The position numbers were made by a program, and so were the translations under genes. The notes beneath the pieces were generated by a model that saw only the letters and a program-made list of their open reading frames with translations, was not told where the DNA came from and ran no database searches. A DNA stretch of 64,000 nt from Flagellimonas allohymeniacidonis. Its GTDB lineage: Bacteria; Bacteroidota; Bacteroidia; Flavobacteriales; Flavobacteriaceae. This document shows, piece by piece, positions 37,449 to 45,308 of this stretch (positions are counted from its first letter, which is position 1; each line of letters starts with the position of its first letter). The DNA is taken from assembly GCF_004296335.1 (NCBI RefSeq), contig NZ_SGIU01000002.1:633882-697881 (forward strand). The letters run 5' to 3'.

Positions 37449-37844
37449 ATGACCGATTTGGAGTTCGAACATCAATTCGCGGCGGGAGAATTATCTCCTG
37501 CCCTTTTCACCCACGAGGCGCACTTGCGTTTGGCCTGGATTCATGTGACTCAATACGGCGTCGAAACAGCCGTTAAAAATGTGACCCGACAAATCAAGAG
37601 CTACACCCAAAAGCTCAATGCCGCGGACAAATACAACCACACCCTAACGGTGGCTGCTATAAAGGCAGTTTATCATTTTGTGCTAAAAGCAAAATCAGAT
37701 AATTTCCAAGATTTCCTTAAAGAATTTCCGAGGTTGAAGTTCAATTTCAAGGAACTGATGGCTTATCATTACGGATTCGATATTTATACTTCCCCAAAAG
37801 CTAAAAAAACCTTTTTGGAGCCTGATTTACTGCCGTTTGATTAA
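37449..37844 (+). CDS. Conserved hypothetical protein
   Basis: 131 residues from the ATG at 37449, preferred to the TTG three codons earlier. All-helical in appearance, with FTHEAHLRLAWIHVTQYG and YNHTLTVAAIKAVYHFVLKAK. The two His-rich helices could bind metal. No family name comes to mind. It faces the glycerate kinase gene, which converges from the other strand. Confidence 0.55.
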   Translation: MTDLEFEHQFAAGELSPALFTHEAHLRLAWIHVTQYGVETAVKNVTRQIKSYTQKLNAADKYNHTLTVAAIKAVYHFVLKAKSDNFQDFLKEFPRLKFNFKELMAYHYGFDIYTSPKAKKTFLEPDLLPFD

Positions 37845-37853
37845 GGGTTTCAA

Positions 37854-38993
37854 CTACTTGGCTTTTGTATCCTGCAAGAGTTTCGCAAAATTGTAGCTGG
37901 CCATTTCCAAGTTTTTAAAGCTTTCCTTTTTAGCCTCTTCCAGCGAGCCCACCTGATTCAAAATTGAGGTCACATATTGCAGTCCGGTGGCTTCAAGCTC
38001 GTCCATGGATAAGGTGACGGATCCGCATAAAGCCGCAACAGGAATGTTTCTATCCCTTGCAGCTTTTAGAACACCTGCTATGGTCTTTCCGGATAGGGTT
38101 TGTTGGTCCAATTGCCCTTCTCCTGTTATGATCCAATCAGCATCCTTCATAACCTCGTCAAAATTGGCCATTTCCATAATCAAATCAATTCCAGAGATTA
38201 AGGAAGCATTCAAAAAGACCACTGCTCCTGCTCCCATTCCACCTGCAGCGCCGGCTCCAGGAATATGTTGCACATCCATTCCAAAGGTCTTCTGAACTAC
38301 CTGGGCAAAATTTTGAAGTCCCTTGTCCAAAGCAACAACGTCTTCGGGAGAAGCTCCTTTTTGTGGACCATAGACATGGGCAGCTCCATCTTTTCCATAA
38401 AGAGGGTTCTTTACGTCACAAGCCACCTTGAACGTAGTTTGCTTTAGTTTGGGATGAACATTCTTGGTGATTATTTGGGTGATCCTGGACAAATTTTGAC
38501 CAATCGGGGACAGCACATCCCCATTTCCATCCAAAAATTGATAGCCTAAGGCTGTTGCCATTCCTATCCCCCCATCATTAGTGGCACTTCCTCCAATTCC
38601 TAAAATAATTTCTTTTGCCCCTTGATCTAGGGCATGCGCGATCAATTCTCCGGTTCCCAGCGAAGTGGCTTCCATGCAATGCAGCTCTTCCTTGGAAAGT
38701 AGTTTGTACCCAGAGGCTTCCGACATTTCAATAAAGGCAACTCCCTTTTCGTTTGAAAAAAGATAGCCTGCACGAATATCCCGAAAGATGGGGTCTTTGA
38801 CCGTAGTCTCTATTTCAACTGCATTTAAATAGTGCTTGACCACCTCAATGGTACCGTCTCCCCCATCGGCCAAAGGTTTTTTTACGATTTCTGCAGAAGG
38901 AAAGACTTTTAATATCCCCATTCCCACAGCCTCACAGAACTGTTGTCCTGTTAAGGAGCCTTTGTATTTATCTGGGGCGACAACGAACTTCAT
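37854..38993 (-). CDS. glxK: Glycerate kinase (GlxK/GarK family)
   Basis: 379 residues starting MKFVVAPDKYKGSLTGQQF, with LADGGDGTIE, LGIGGSATNDGG and TGEGQLDQQTLSGK, the ordered motifs of PF02595 glycerate kinases. It phosphorylates D-glycerate with ATP, usually to 2-phosphoglycerate. It is the last gene of an operon after the symporter (10-base gap) and the GH63-like hydrolase. This fits with disposal of glycerate released from a glycosylglycerate. Confidence 0.9.
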   Translation of the reverse strand: MKFVVAPDKYKGSLTGQQFCEAVGMGILKVFPSAEIVKKPLADGGDGTIEVVKHYLNAVEIETTVKDPIFRDIRAGYLFSNEKGVAFIEMSEASGYKLLSKEELHCMEATSLGTGELIAHALDQGAKEIILGIGGSATNDGGIGMATALGYQFLDGNGDVLSPIGQNLSRITQIITKNVHPKLKQTTFKVACDVKNPLYGKDGAAHVYGPQKGASPEDVVALDKGLQNFAQVVQKTFGMDVQHIPGAGAAGGMGAGAVVFLNASLISGIDLIMEMANFDEVMKDADWIITGEGQLDQQTLSGKTIAGVLKAARDRNIPVAALCGSVTLSMDELEATGLQYVTSILNQVGSLEEAKKESFKNLEMASYNFAKLLQDTKAK

Positions 38994-39003
38994 CGAATCA
39001 ATT

Positions 39004-40608
39004 TTACGATAACAGGGATGGCATGGCCAAGCTCAACAGAATAATAAATACAAAGAAGCCCAACAATATGGCCACTTCCTTTTTGGAAACGGAATACACC
39101 ACTTCCAATCCTTCATTGGCTTTTCTTTTGATGACATAGCTTACCACCATGGCCACCACTACCGTAACCAAACAACCTATGGCATTCCACCAGAACCAGA
39201 ACACCTCCGGCACGTACAACCACAAATACATATTGAAGAGTACACCAATCACAATTCCGATATTGGCACCAAGTGCATGGGTCTTTTTCGTCATAATGGC
39301 CAACATAAAGCCTGCTAAAATAGGTCCGTAGAATACCGAGCTTACCTTATTGATCACCTCAATCACCGTTCCTTCGATATTCCCTGCGAAGAAAGCGAAG
39401 AACAAACACACCAATCCCCAAAACAAGGACAGTATTCTTGAGGTCATCACATATTTCTTATCGCTCATGTCCGGTTTGAAACGCTTTACAAAATCTTCCA
39501 TGGTTACCGCTGAAAGCGAATTGACCGTTGAGCTCAGGGAGGACATTGCCGCCGACATAATCGCAACTATCAAAATGCCAATAATTCCATTGGGTAGATA
39601 ATTGATGATAAAGACTGGAACCATCAAATCTGCTTTTTTACCTTCCAAGGAATCAATATTTGCTTGATACACCGATTCCATCATATCTTGAAACTCTACA
39701 TCCTGAAACAATAAGGTTCCCAAGACCAAGCCCATAATACAATAGGTCAAGGTCAGTGGAAATCGGAAAAGCCCATTGGCCAACAATAATTTTTTGATGG
39801 TGGGCATCCCTTTTGCAGACAACAACCGCTGGGATTGGGTTTGATCGGTTCCGTAGTAGGAGGCATACAAAAAGAAACCCCCAATCACCATGGGCCAAAA
39901 CCCGAATTCGTCATTTTTATCTGCATTATTAAAACCCCACTTGCTAAAATCCACTGCGGTAATTCGGTCCTTGTCCACATTGGTCAGGAAATTTTCGAAG
40001 CCGCCCAGCTCACTAATCCCATAAAACAGGCAAATCACAATGCCCAAGAAAAGAATAATCATTTGAATCACATCACCCCAAATAACGGCTTTCATGCCCC
40101 CTTGAAAGGAATAGACCAGGGTAATCACCCCAATTATCAAGACAGAAATCCAGAAATCCACCCCAACGGTTGCTTGAAGAATCAAGGCCATTGTGTAGAC
40201 CATGACCCCAGTTGCCACCGAACGGCTAATCTGGAACACAAAACTAATGAGCAGTCGGGATGAGGCGTCAAAGCGTTTTTCCAAGTACTCGTAAACGCTC
40301 ACTATGCCTGATTTATAAAGCGTTGGAATCAAAGCGACCATCAAAAACGCCATCGCCAAAGGTACTCCAAATTCATAGGTCAGCCATTGTAACCCTCCCC
40401 CTTCTTTCAACCCCACAAAAGCAGGGGCCGATATAAAACTAATGGCCGAAAGCTGTGTGGCCATGGTGGAGAGGCTTAGAGGGAGCCAGCCCATACTTCG
40501 CCCTCCCAAAAAGTAATCCCCCGAACTTTTGTTTTCCTTAAAGAAGTAACCTATTCCCAAAAAACCAATGAGGTAGACAATAATAATGATGTAATCGATG
40601 TAATTCAT
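39004..40608 (-). CDS. Sodium/solute symporter (SSS family)
   Basis: 534 residues with about 13 membrane segments and the SSS signature region (SIYGLLF-type replaced here by SSVFYGPILAGFMLAIM late in the protein). GDYFLGGRSMGWLPLSLSTMATQLSAISFISAPA lies near the start, and an Na+-binding Ser/Thr-rich AAMSSLSSTVNSLSAV segment follows. It imports a solute with sodium. Its place between hydrolase and glycerate kinase suggests uptake of glucosylglycerate, mannosylglycerate or glycerate. Confidence 0.85.
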   Translation of the reverse strand: MNYIDYIIIIVYLIGFLGIGYFFKENKSSGDYFLGGRSMGWLPLSLSTMATQLSAISFISAPAFVGLKEGGGLQWLTYEFGVPLAMAFLMVALIPTLYKSGIVSVYEYLEKRFDASSRLLISFVFQISRSVATGVMVYTMALILQATVGVDFWISVLIIGVITLVYSFQGGMKAVIWGDVIQMIILFLGIVICLFYGISELGGFENFLTNVDKDRITAVDFSKWGFNNADKNDEFGFWPMVIGGFFLYASYYGTDQTQSQRLLSAKGMPTIKKLLLANGLFRFPLTLTYCIMGLVLGTLLFQDVEFQDMMESVYQANIDSLEGKKADLMVPVFIINYLPNGIIGILIVAIMSAAMSSLSSTVNSLSAVTMEDFVKRFKPDMSDKKYVMTSRILSLFWGLVCLFFAFFAGNIEGTVIEVINKVSSVFYGPILAGFMLAIMTKKTHALGANIGIVIGVLFNMYLWLYVPEVFWFWWNAIGCLVTVVVAMVVSYVIKRKANEGLEVVYSVSKKEVAILLGFFVFIILLSLAMPSLLS

Positions 40609-40655
40609 CTTTCGGTATTAGTTGGTTATTTGATTAATGTGCTTGCCAAACCCGC

Positions 40656-41969
40656 TCAATCTTCATTCAAAAAATCAATCAAAAGCGAAGCGGTCCATGA
40701 AAAGTTGTTCCCCCCATATGCATTGCTATCCCCATCTGGATTTACTTTTCTGCAATCAAAATACTCATAGAAACTGTGCTTTGCAACTAGCTCAATGGAT
40801 TCATTCTTGACGCGGGTCGCTAAATCTTCAAACCCATATCGCTTCAAGCCTTGATAAATAATCCAATTCATATTGATCCAAACCGGTCCACGCCAGTATT
40901 TTTTTGGATTGAATTTTTCATGGGTAGGGTCAAAGGAGGCACACAGATACTTATCCTCACCCCCAAACTTTTCTTTTAAGGTCTGTATTAACTGCTGGGC
41001 TCGTTCCCCGGAAGGCACTCCAGCGTACAAAGGTGCAAAGGAAGATGAAGAAATATAGGGGAGCAAGGTGTTGCTGCGAAGGTCGAAATGCAAGTAAGCT
41101 CCAGAGGATTCATGATACAGCTTGGTATTCATACCTTGGACACCCAAGGCGTGCTTTTCCTTCAAATATTGGGCTTTGCCTTCTCCTCTTTTCAACAAAC
41201 CATATAGTTTTATTAAGGCTTCATTGGAACGTAATAGCATAGCATTGAACAAAGGGTCCAACACCAAAAAAGGGGAATGCTGTGCTATTTTGGCATCATC
41301 ATAATTGTATTGTTTAGCAATTTCTATGATATACAGGTAGTGGTCGTATTCTCTTTTCGTAGGGCGTTGCGAAGGGTCCACATGAGTAGTATCCTTGCGT
41401 TCGAATTCGTATTCAGGCGGATTCATTGTAGGCCATATGTCGTCCCACATCGGGGAATTATCGGTTCCTGATTCCCAATTGTGGTAGATGTATACCAAGC
41501 CTTCGTTATTGATGTCCCGATTCTCGTAGAAATAGACATGATTCTCGTATACCTTGTCAATTTGATCATCAATAAAACCCAGTACGGTAGGGTTCCTATT
41601 GGAAACCTCATAGAGCTTTTCCAACACAAAGCCCAGCACAGGGGGTTGGACCAATCCGGTTGACCTAAGCTTTTTTGAAGCCAAAGGGTGCAGTTGTGAT
41701 CGATGAAAATCAGGTCCGGGGAAATAGGTATCACTGTCATAATGGAAAACAATATGGGGGATGAAACCATTGCCCCATTGAGCATTCAGCAAACTGGCCA
41801 GCTCTTGCATGGCTTTACCCATATCATAATGGGCATAACCTATGGCAATAAAGCCCGAATCCCATTTCCATTGAAAGGGGTACAATCCTTGGGCAGGAAT
41901 GGTGAATCCCCCATCTTGATGGTTGTTTTCCAAAACTTCAATGGCCTGCTTGACTAAGCTTTCCTTCAT
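40656..41969 (-). CDS. GH63-like glucosylglycerate/mannosylglycerate hydrolase
   Basis: 437 residues from the ATG at 41969, an (alpha/alpha)6-barrel glycosidase of the MGH1/GH63 type. Seen: PFQWKWDSGF near residue 31, NWESGTDNSP with the predicted general acid Asp170, YWRGPVWINMNW, and YEYFDCR with the predicted base Glu402. These positions match the Asp and Glu of the mycobacterial glucosylglycerate hydrolase and its mannosylglycerate relatives, which have a similar length. No signal peptide is seen, so it acts in the cytoplasm. It is the first gene of a three-gene operon with symporter and glycerate kinase. Confidence 0.75.
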   Translation of the reverse strand: MKESLVKQAIEVLENNHQDGGFTIPAQGLYPFQWKWDSGFIAIGYAHYDMGKAMQELASLLNAQWGNGFIPHIVFHYDSDTYFPGPDFHRSQLHPLASKKLRSTGLVQPPVLGFVLEKLYEVSNRNPTVLGFIDDQIDKVYENHVYFYENRDINNEGLVYIYHNWESGTDNSPMWDDIWPTMNPPEYEFERKDTTHVDPSQRPTKREYDHYLYIIEIAKQYNYDDAKIAQHSPFLVLDPLFNAMLLRSNEALIKLYGLLKRGEGKAQYLKEKHALGVQGMNTKLYHESSGAYLHFDLRSNTLLPYISSSSFAPLYAGVPSGERAQQLIQTLKEKFGGEDKYLCASFDPTHEKFNPKKYWRGPVWINMNWIIYQGLKRYGFEDLATRVKNESIELVAKHSFYEYFDCRKVNPDGDSNAYGGNNFSWTASLLIDFLNED

Positions 41970-42109
41970 AATGACGATTTTGATTCTTGGGTGATGCAAG
42001 TGAAAAGAAACGAACTTAATGATTTTTTGGATGTTTTTGCTTCTGGCACAAACTTTGCCCTCTATGCTGTACCTTAGCAATAAAGAGTTTCACCCTAAAC
42101 CTGACCCTA

Positions 42110-42808
42110 ATGAAAAAGTTTGCTGTTACCGTTTTTCTCATCTTCTTATCCTATGTATCTTTTGGACAAACCAAAAACTTTCTTGATGTTCCCTATTTGG
42201 AAACATCGGCACGTGTGGACACTCTGGTTACTCCGGATAAAATCTATTTGAATATCACGATAACCGAGAAGGATTCCAGAGGGAAAAAGTCCGTCGAGGA
42301 ACAAGAAAATAAAATGGCACAGGCATTTCGCTCGTTGGGTATTGACCTGGACAAGCAGTTGTTCATTAAGGACCTCAGCAGTAATTTCAAGAAATACTTT
42401 TTGCGCCAAAAAGATGTTTTGAAAAGCAAACGATATTCCCTTCTGGTCTATTCTGGAAAACAAGCTGGGGAAGCTTTGGCAGCCTTGGAAAAACTGAAGA
42501 TTGCCAATGTCTATTTGGAGAAAACGGAATATTCCAAAATGGATGCGCTGGAATTGGCCTTAAAATCCAAGGCCATAAAGAAGGCATTGAAAAAGGCAGA
42601 AGCTTTGACCGCTCCCCTGAATCAAAAAGTTGGAAAGGCCATTCATATTATGGATACCTCCACACCGTATTACCCGAGATACCAAGCTCCGCGAATGGAA
42701 ATGAAAACCATGGCCATGGATGCGGCTGAACCTGCACCTCTGGATATCGATTTTGAACAGATCAAGGTGGAAACTTCGGTCAATGTGAAGTTCGCTTTGT
42801 CCAATTGA
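42110..42808 (+). CDS. Periplasmic SIMPL (DUF541) domain protein
   Basis: 232 residues with a signal peptide (FAVTVFLIFLSYVSFGQ) and the SIMPL pattern: ARVDTLVTPDKIYLNITITEK near the start and a charged KKALKKAEALTAPLNQKVGKAI region. The family is thought to protect or interact with envelope proteins. The last part (VETSVNVKFAL) is typical of the domain's end. It is divergent from the hydrolase operon. Confidence 0.82.
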   Translation: MKKFAVTVFLIFLSYVSFGQTKNFLDVPYLETSARVDTLVTPDKIYLNITITEKDSRGKKSVEEQENKMAQAFRSLGIDLDKQLFIKDLSSNFKKYFLRQKDVLKSKRYSLLVYSGKQAGEALAALEKLKIANVYLEKTEYSKMDALELALKSKAIKKALKKAEALTAPLNQKVGKAIHIMDTSTPYYPRYQAPRMEMKTMAMDAAEPAPLDIDFEQIKVETSVNVKFALSN

Positions 42809-42842
42809 TCACTTTTCATTCGTCTTTTAAAAAAAGACCACA

Positions 42843-43343
42843 ATGAAACCTATTTTCTTTTTTATTCTGTTTACGACCTATGGGCTCTTTGCTCAAAAAA
42901 CCCTTCAATTGGTTGAGGATATGGAATCGCCAAAAGCATCCTTAAAGGATGTGTCCTGGATTCAAGGACACTGGAAAGGTGATGCCTTTGGCGGGACAGC
43001 GGAAGAAATCTGGAGCCCACCAATGGGAGGTTCCATGATGTTTGTTTTCAAACTGGTCAATGACGGTGCTGTTTCATTTTACGAAGTTGGGCATATCCGA
43101 GAAATCAACGAAACCCTGCTGCTTCAATTAAAGCACTTTCACGGGGATTTGAAGGGATGGGAAACCAAAGATCAAACCGTAGATTTCAAATTGGTCAAGA
43201 TTGAAAACAAGCGTGTTTTCTTTGAAGGGTTTACCATCGAAAAAATAAGTGGGGACGAAATCAATATGCACGTATTGCTCGGGGAAAAGGAAGAAAAAAA
43301 TGAAGTGACGTTTGCCTACCAGAGAGTAAACAGCACAAATTAA
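42843..43343 (+). CDS. DUF6265 family exported protein
   Basis: 166 residues with a signal peptide (FFFILFTTYGLFAQ) and the DUF6265 core: SWIQGHWKGDAFGGTAEEIWSPPMGGSMM, then YEVGHIREINETLLLQLKHFH. The family is lipocalin-like and of unknown function. Its end overlaps the convergent TetR gene by 4 bases. Confidence 0.78.
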   Translation: MKPIFFFILFTTYGLFAQKTLQLVEDMESPKASLKDVSWIQGHWKGDAFGGTAEEIWSPPMGGSMMFVFKLVNDGAVSFYEVGHIREINETLLLQLKHFHGDLKGWETKDQTVDFKLVKIENKRVFFEGFTIEKISGDEINMHVLLGEKEEKNEVTFAYQRVNSTN

Positions 43344-43921
43344 TCCAATACCGAAAGAGCAGCTTGGACCATATCTTTTAGTTTATCGGGGTCAGTGTCA
43401 ATTTTCGACACTACCCTTAACCCATTGTAAAAAGCAAAGAGCATAAGGCCAATATCTCTGGCATTTTTTGAGGCATTGATTTCCCCTTGATTTATCCCTT
43501 TTTGAATATGGGTAGAGAATAGCTCCGCCACTTGATCCATATTTCCACGAAGAATGTCATGAATATTAGGGTCTCCAGGGATGAGTTCAGTGGTGGTGTT
43601 CACCACAAAACACCCTTTCCGAGCGTCATCTTTAACAGCTTCTTCAATAGCAAAATCAAATAACTTTTCGAACCCTTGCTTCACAGAAACTTCACCTGCA
43701 AGCAGTCCTTTTACCATATCACCCGACTCATTTCGATACTCTTGAAATGCCCTATTAAAAAGTTTTTCCTTACCTCCAAAAGTATCGTACAGACTCGCTC
43801 GGTTGATTCCCAAATGGGAAACCAACTCCTGCATTGAAGTGGCATGGAACCCTTTTTCCCAAAAGAGTTCCATAGCCTTGTTCAATACTTCCTTTTCATC
43901 AAATTGTTTGGTGCGCGGCAT
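43340..43921 (-). CDS. TetR/AcrR family repressor
   Basis: 193 residues with the TetR N-terminal helix-turn-helix (KAMELFWEKGFHATSMQELVSHLGINRASLYDTFGGKEKLF) and a ligand-binding C-terminal half (TetR_C_33-like, including DDARKGCFVVNTTTELIP). It lies downstream of, and in the same unit as, the monooxygenase-like and SDR genes. The two matching 18-bp inverted repeats at the operon promoter are its probable operators, so it is expected to repress its own operon until an inducer binds. Confidence 0.85.
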   Translation of the reverse strand: MPRTKQFDEKEVLNKAMELFWEKGFHATSMQELVSHLGINRASLYDTFGGKEKLFNRAFQEYRNESGDMVKGLLAGEVSVKQGFEKLFDFAIEEAVKDDARKGCFVVNTTTELIPGDPNIHDILRGNMDQVAELFSTHIQKGINQGEINASKNARDIGLMLFAFYNGLRVVSKIDTDPDKLKDMVQAALSVLD

Positions 43922-43925
43922 GGAC

Positions 43926-44378
43926 TTACTTTCTATTAGCTGCTAAATTTACTGAAACCACATCATATGGATGATATTCGGGGGTTGAATTGCTAAAAAC
44001 ATATAGCATGTTCGGAGCGCCTCCCGACTCTATTAATTTTACAGCATTTTGTAATGATTCTTGATCTCTCCATTGGGCATAGACAATAATGTGGTCGCTA
44101 TCCAGACTCTTATGGATACTGGCCGATATAAAACCGTCTTGATACCGCATAGTGTCCGTTAGTCCTTTCTGAAGGTTCTCAACAATATCCTGTTGTTGAC
44201 CTTTATTTGGAGTAATGACATTTACCACTGTAAGAATGTCTATTTCGGAATCCACTATGGCCTTGTGGGTCTTTACTTGCCCTACAATCTGGCCTAATCC
44301 GGAAACAAACATAATTCCCAAAAGAAACATAAACCGAGAGCTAACCTTCTTTGGATTTGGTATAAATGTAGTTTTCAT
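43926..44378 (-). CDS. Antibiotic-biosynthesis-monooxygenase (ABM) domain protein, exported
   Basis: 150 residues. A hydrophobic segment at 15-33 looks like a signal or anchor. The ABM fold follows: IDILTVVNVITPNKGQQQDIVENLQKGL, DGFISASIHKSLDSDHIIVYAQWRDQESL. Such proteins are cofactor-free monooxygenases or quinone-binding proteins. It sits between the SDR gene (24-base gap) and the TetR gene (4-base gap), so it probably belongs to a detoxification or redox response. Confidence 0.78.
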   Translation of the reverse strand: MKTTFIPNPKKVSSRFMFLLGIMFVSGLGQIVGQVKTHKAIVDSEIDILTVVNVITPNKGQQQDIVENLQKGLTDTMRYQDGFISASIHKSLDSDHIIVYAQWRDQESLQNAVKLIESGGAPNMLYVFSNSTPEYHPYDVVSVNLAANRK

Positions 44379-44402
44379 GACTTTCTTTAAAGTTGAACTT
44401 GC

Positions 44403-45152
44403 TTATACCTGGGCAAAACCTCCATCCACAGGAATTTCGGCCCCGGTTATGTAACTGCTATCCGAAGAAGCCAAAAACAGTGCTGTTGCGGCAATTTCAT
44501 CCGCATTTCCAAATCTTCCAAGCGAAACCATGGAAGGAAAATTAGAAGCCATTTGGTCAATATTCTCTTGGGGAACGTTGTGTTTTCCATAAATAGGGGT
44601 GTCAATAGGCCCAGGTGCAATGGCGTTAACTCGAATGCCTTTTGGCCCAAACTCTGAAGCCAAGGTACGTACAATGGAACGTAAAGCCGCTTTGCTAGAG
44701 GCGTAAGCCGTCATTCCTCCAAACCCTTTCACGTTTACCACGGAGGTATTGAAGATAATACTTGCTCCCTCGTTCAAATAATTATATGCGGCTTGAACTG
44801 TAAAAACAGGACCTCTGACATTGATGTTATGGACCTCGTCAAAAATCTCCTCGGTCAAACCATCAATGGTTTCAAGTCTAAAAATTCCTGCGTTCAAGAA
44901 GAGAATGTCAATTTTTCCGAAATGATCAACCGTTTTCGCAATTAGTTCTTTGCTGTCAGCTGTGCTTGAAGCTTCTGCTTTCAATAAGAGATAGTCTCCT
45001 GACAATTGCCCTTTTAAGGCATCCAACTTTTCTTGACTTCTGCCTGTTAAAACCACTTTGGCACCTTCTTCAAGGTATTTTTTTGCGGTTTGCAAACCCA
45101 TTCCGCTAGTAGCTCCGGTTACAATGGCTACCCTGTTTTCTAATTTTTTCAT
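44403..45152 (-). CDS. SDR family oxidoreductase
   Basis: 249 residues from the ATG at 45152. Classical SDR: TGATSGMG at 12-19, NAG in FLNAGIFRL, catalytic Tyr and Lys in TAYASSKAALRS, and PGPIDTP. It oxidises or reduces a small alcohol or ketone with NAD(P). It is the first gene of a TetR-controlled operon and is the likeliest target of the upstream promoter. Confidence 0.88.
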   Translation of the reverse strand: MKKLENRVAIVTGATSGMGLQTAKKYLEEGAKVVLTGRSQEKLDALKGQLSGDYLLLKAEASSTADSKELIAKTVDHFGKIDILFLNAGIFRLETIDGLTEEIFDEVHNINVRGPVFTVQAAYNYLNEGASIIFNTSVVNVKGFGGMTAYASSKAALRSIVRTLASEFGPKGIRVNAIAPGPIDTPIYGKHNVPQENIDQMASNFPSMVSLGRFGNADEIAATALFLASSDSSYITGAEIPVDGGFAQV

Positions 45153-45180
45153 GATATAAATTTTATCTGTTGTTTTTATT

Positions 45181-45233
45181 TTGGAACGTTCATTCCGATA
45201 CAAACATAATCATATTGGAATGGTTGTTCCAAA
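45181..45233 (-). promoter_or_regulatory. Promoter with two TetR-type operators for the SDR operon
   Basis: Read on the minus strand: TTTG (45233-45230) at -33, a 21-base spacer, TATGTTTG (45208-45201) as an exact TAnnTTTG -7 box. Two 18-bp inverted repeats of the form TYGGAA-N6-TTCCAA flank it: TTGGAACAACCATTCCAA (45232-45215), over the -33 and spacer, and TCGGAATGAACGTTCCAA (45198-45181), over the expected transcript start. Their centres are 34 bp apart, and the start codon is 29 bases downstream. Confidence 0.7.
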
Positions 45234-45308
45234 TAAATTCGACTTTTTATCTTTTCGTTAACAGATTGGTCATGGTTTTGTATCTTTCTAGGGACTAATT
45301 CAACCACT

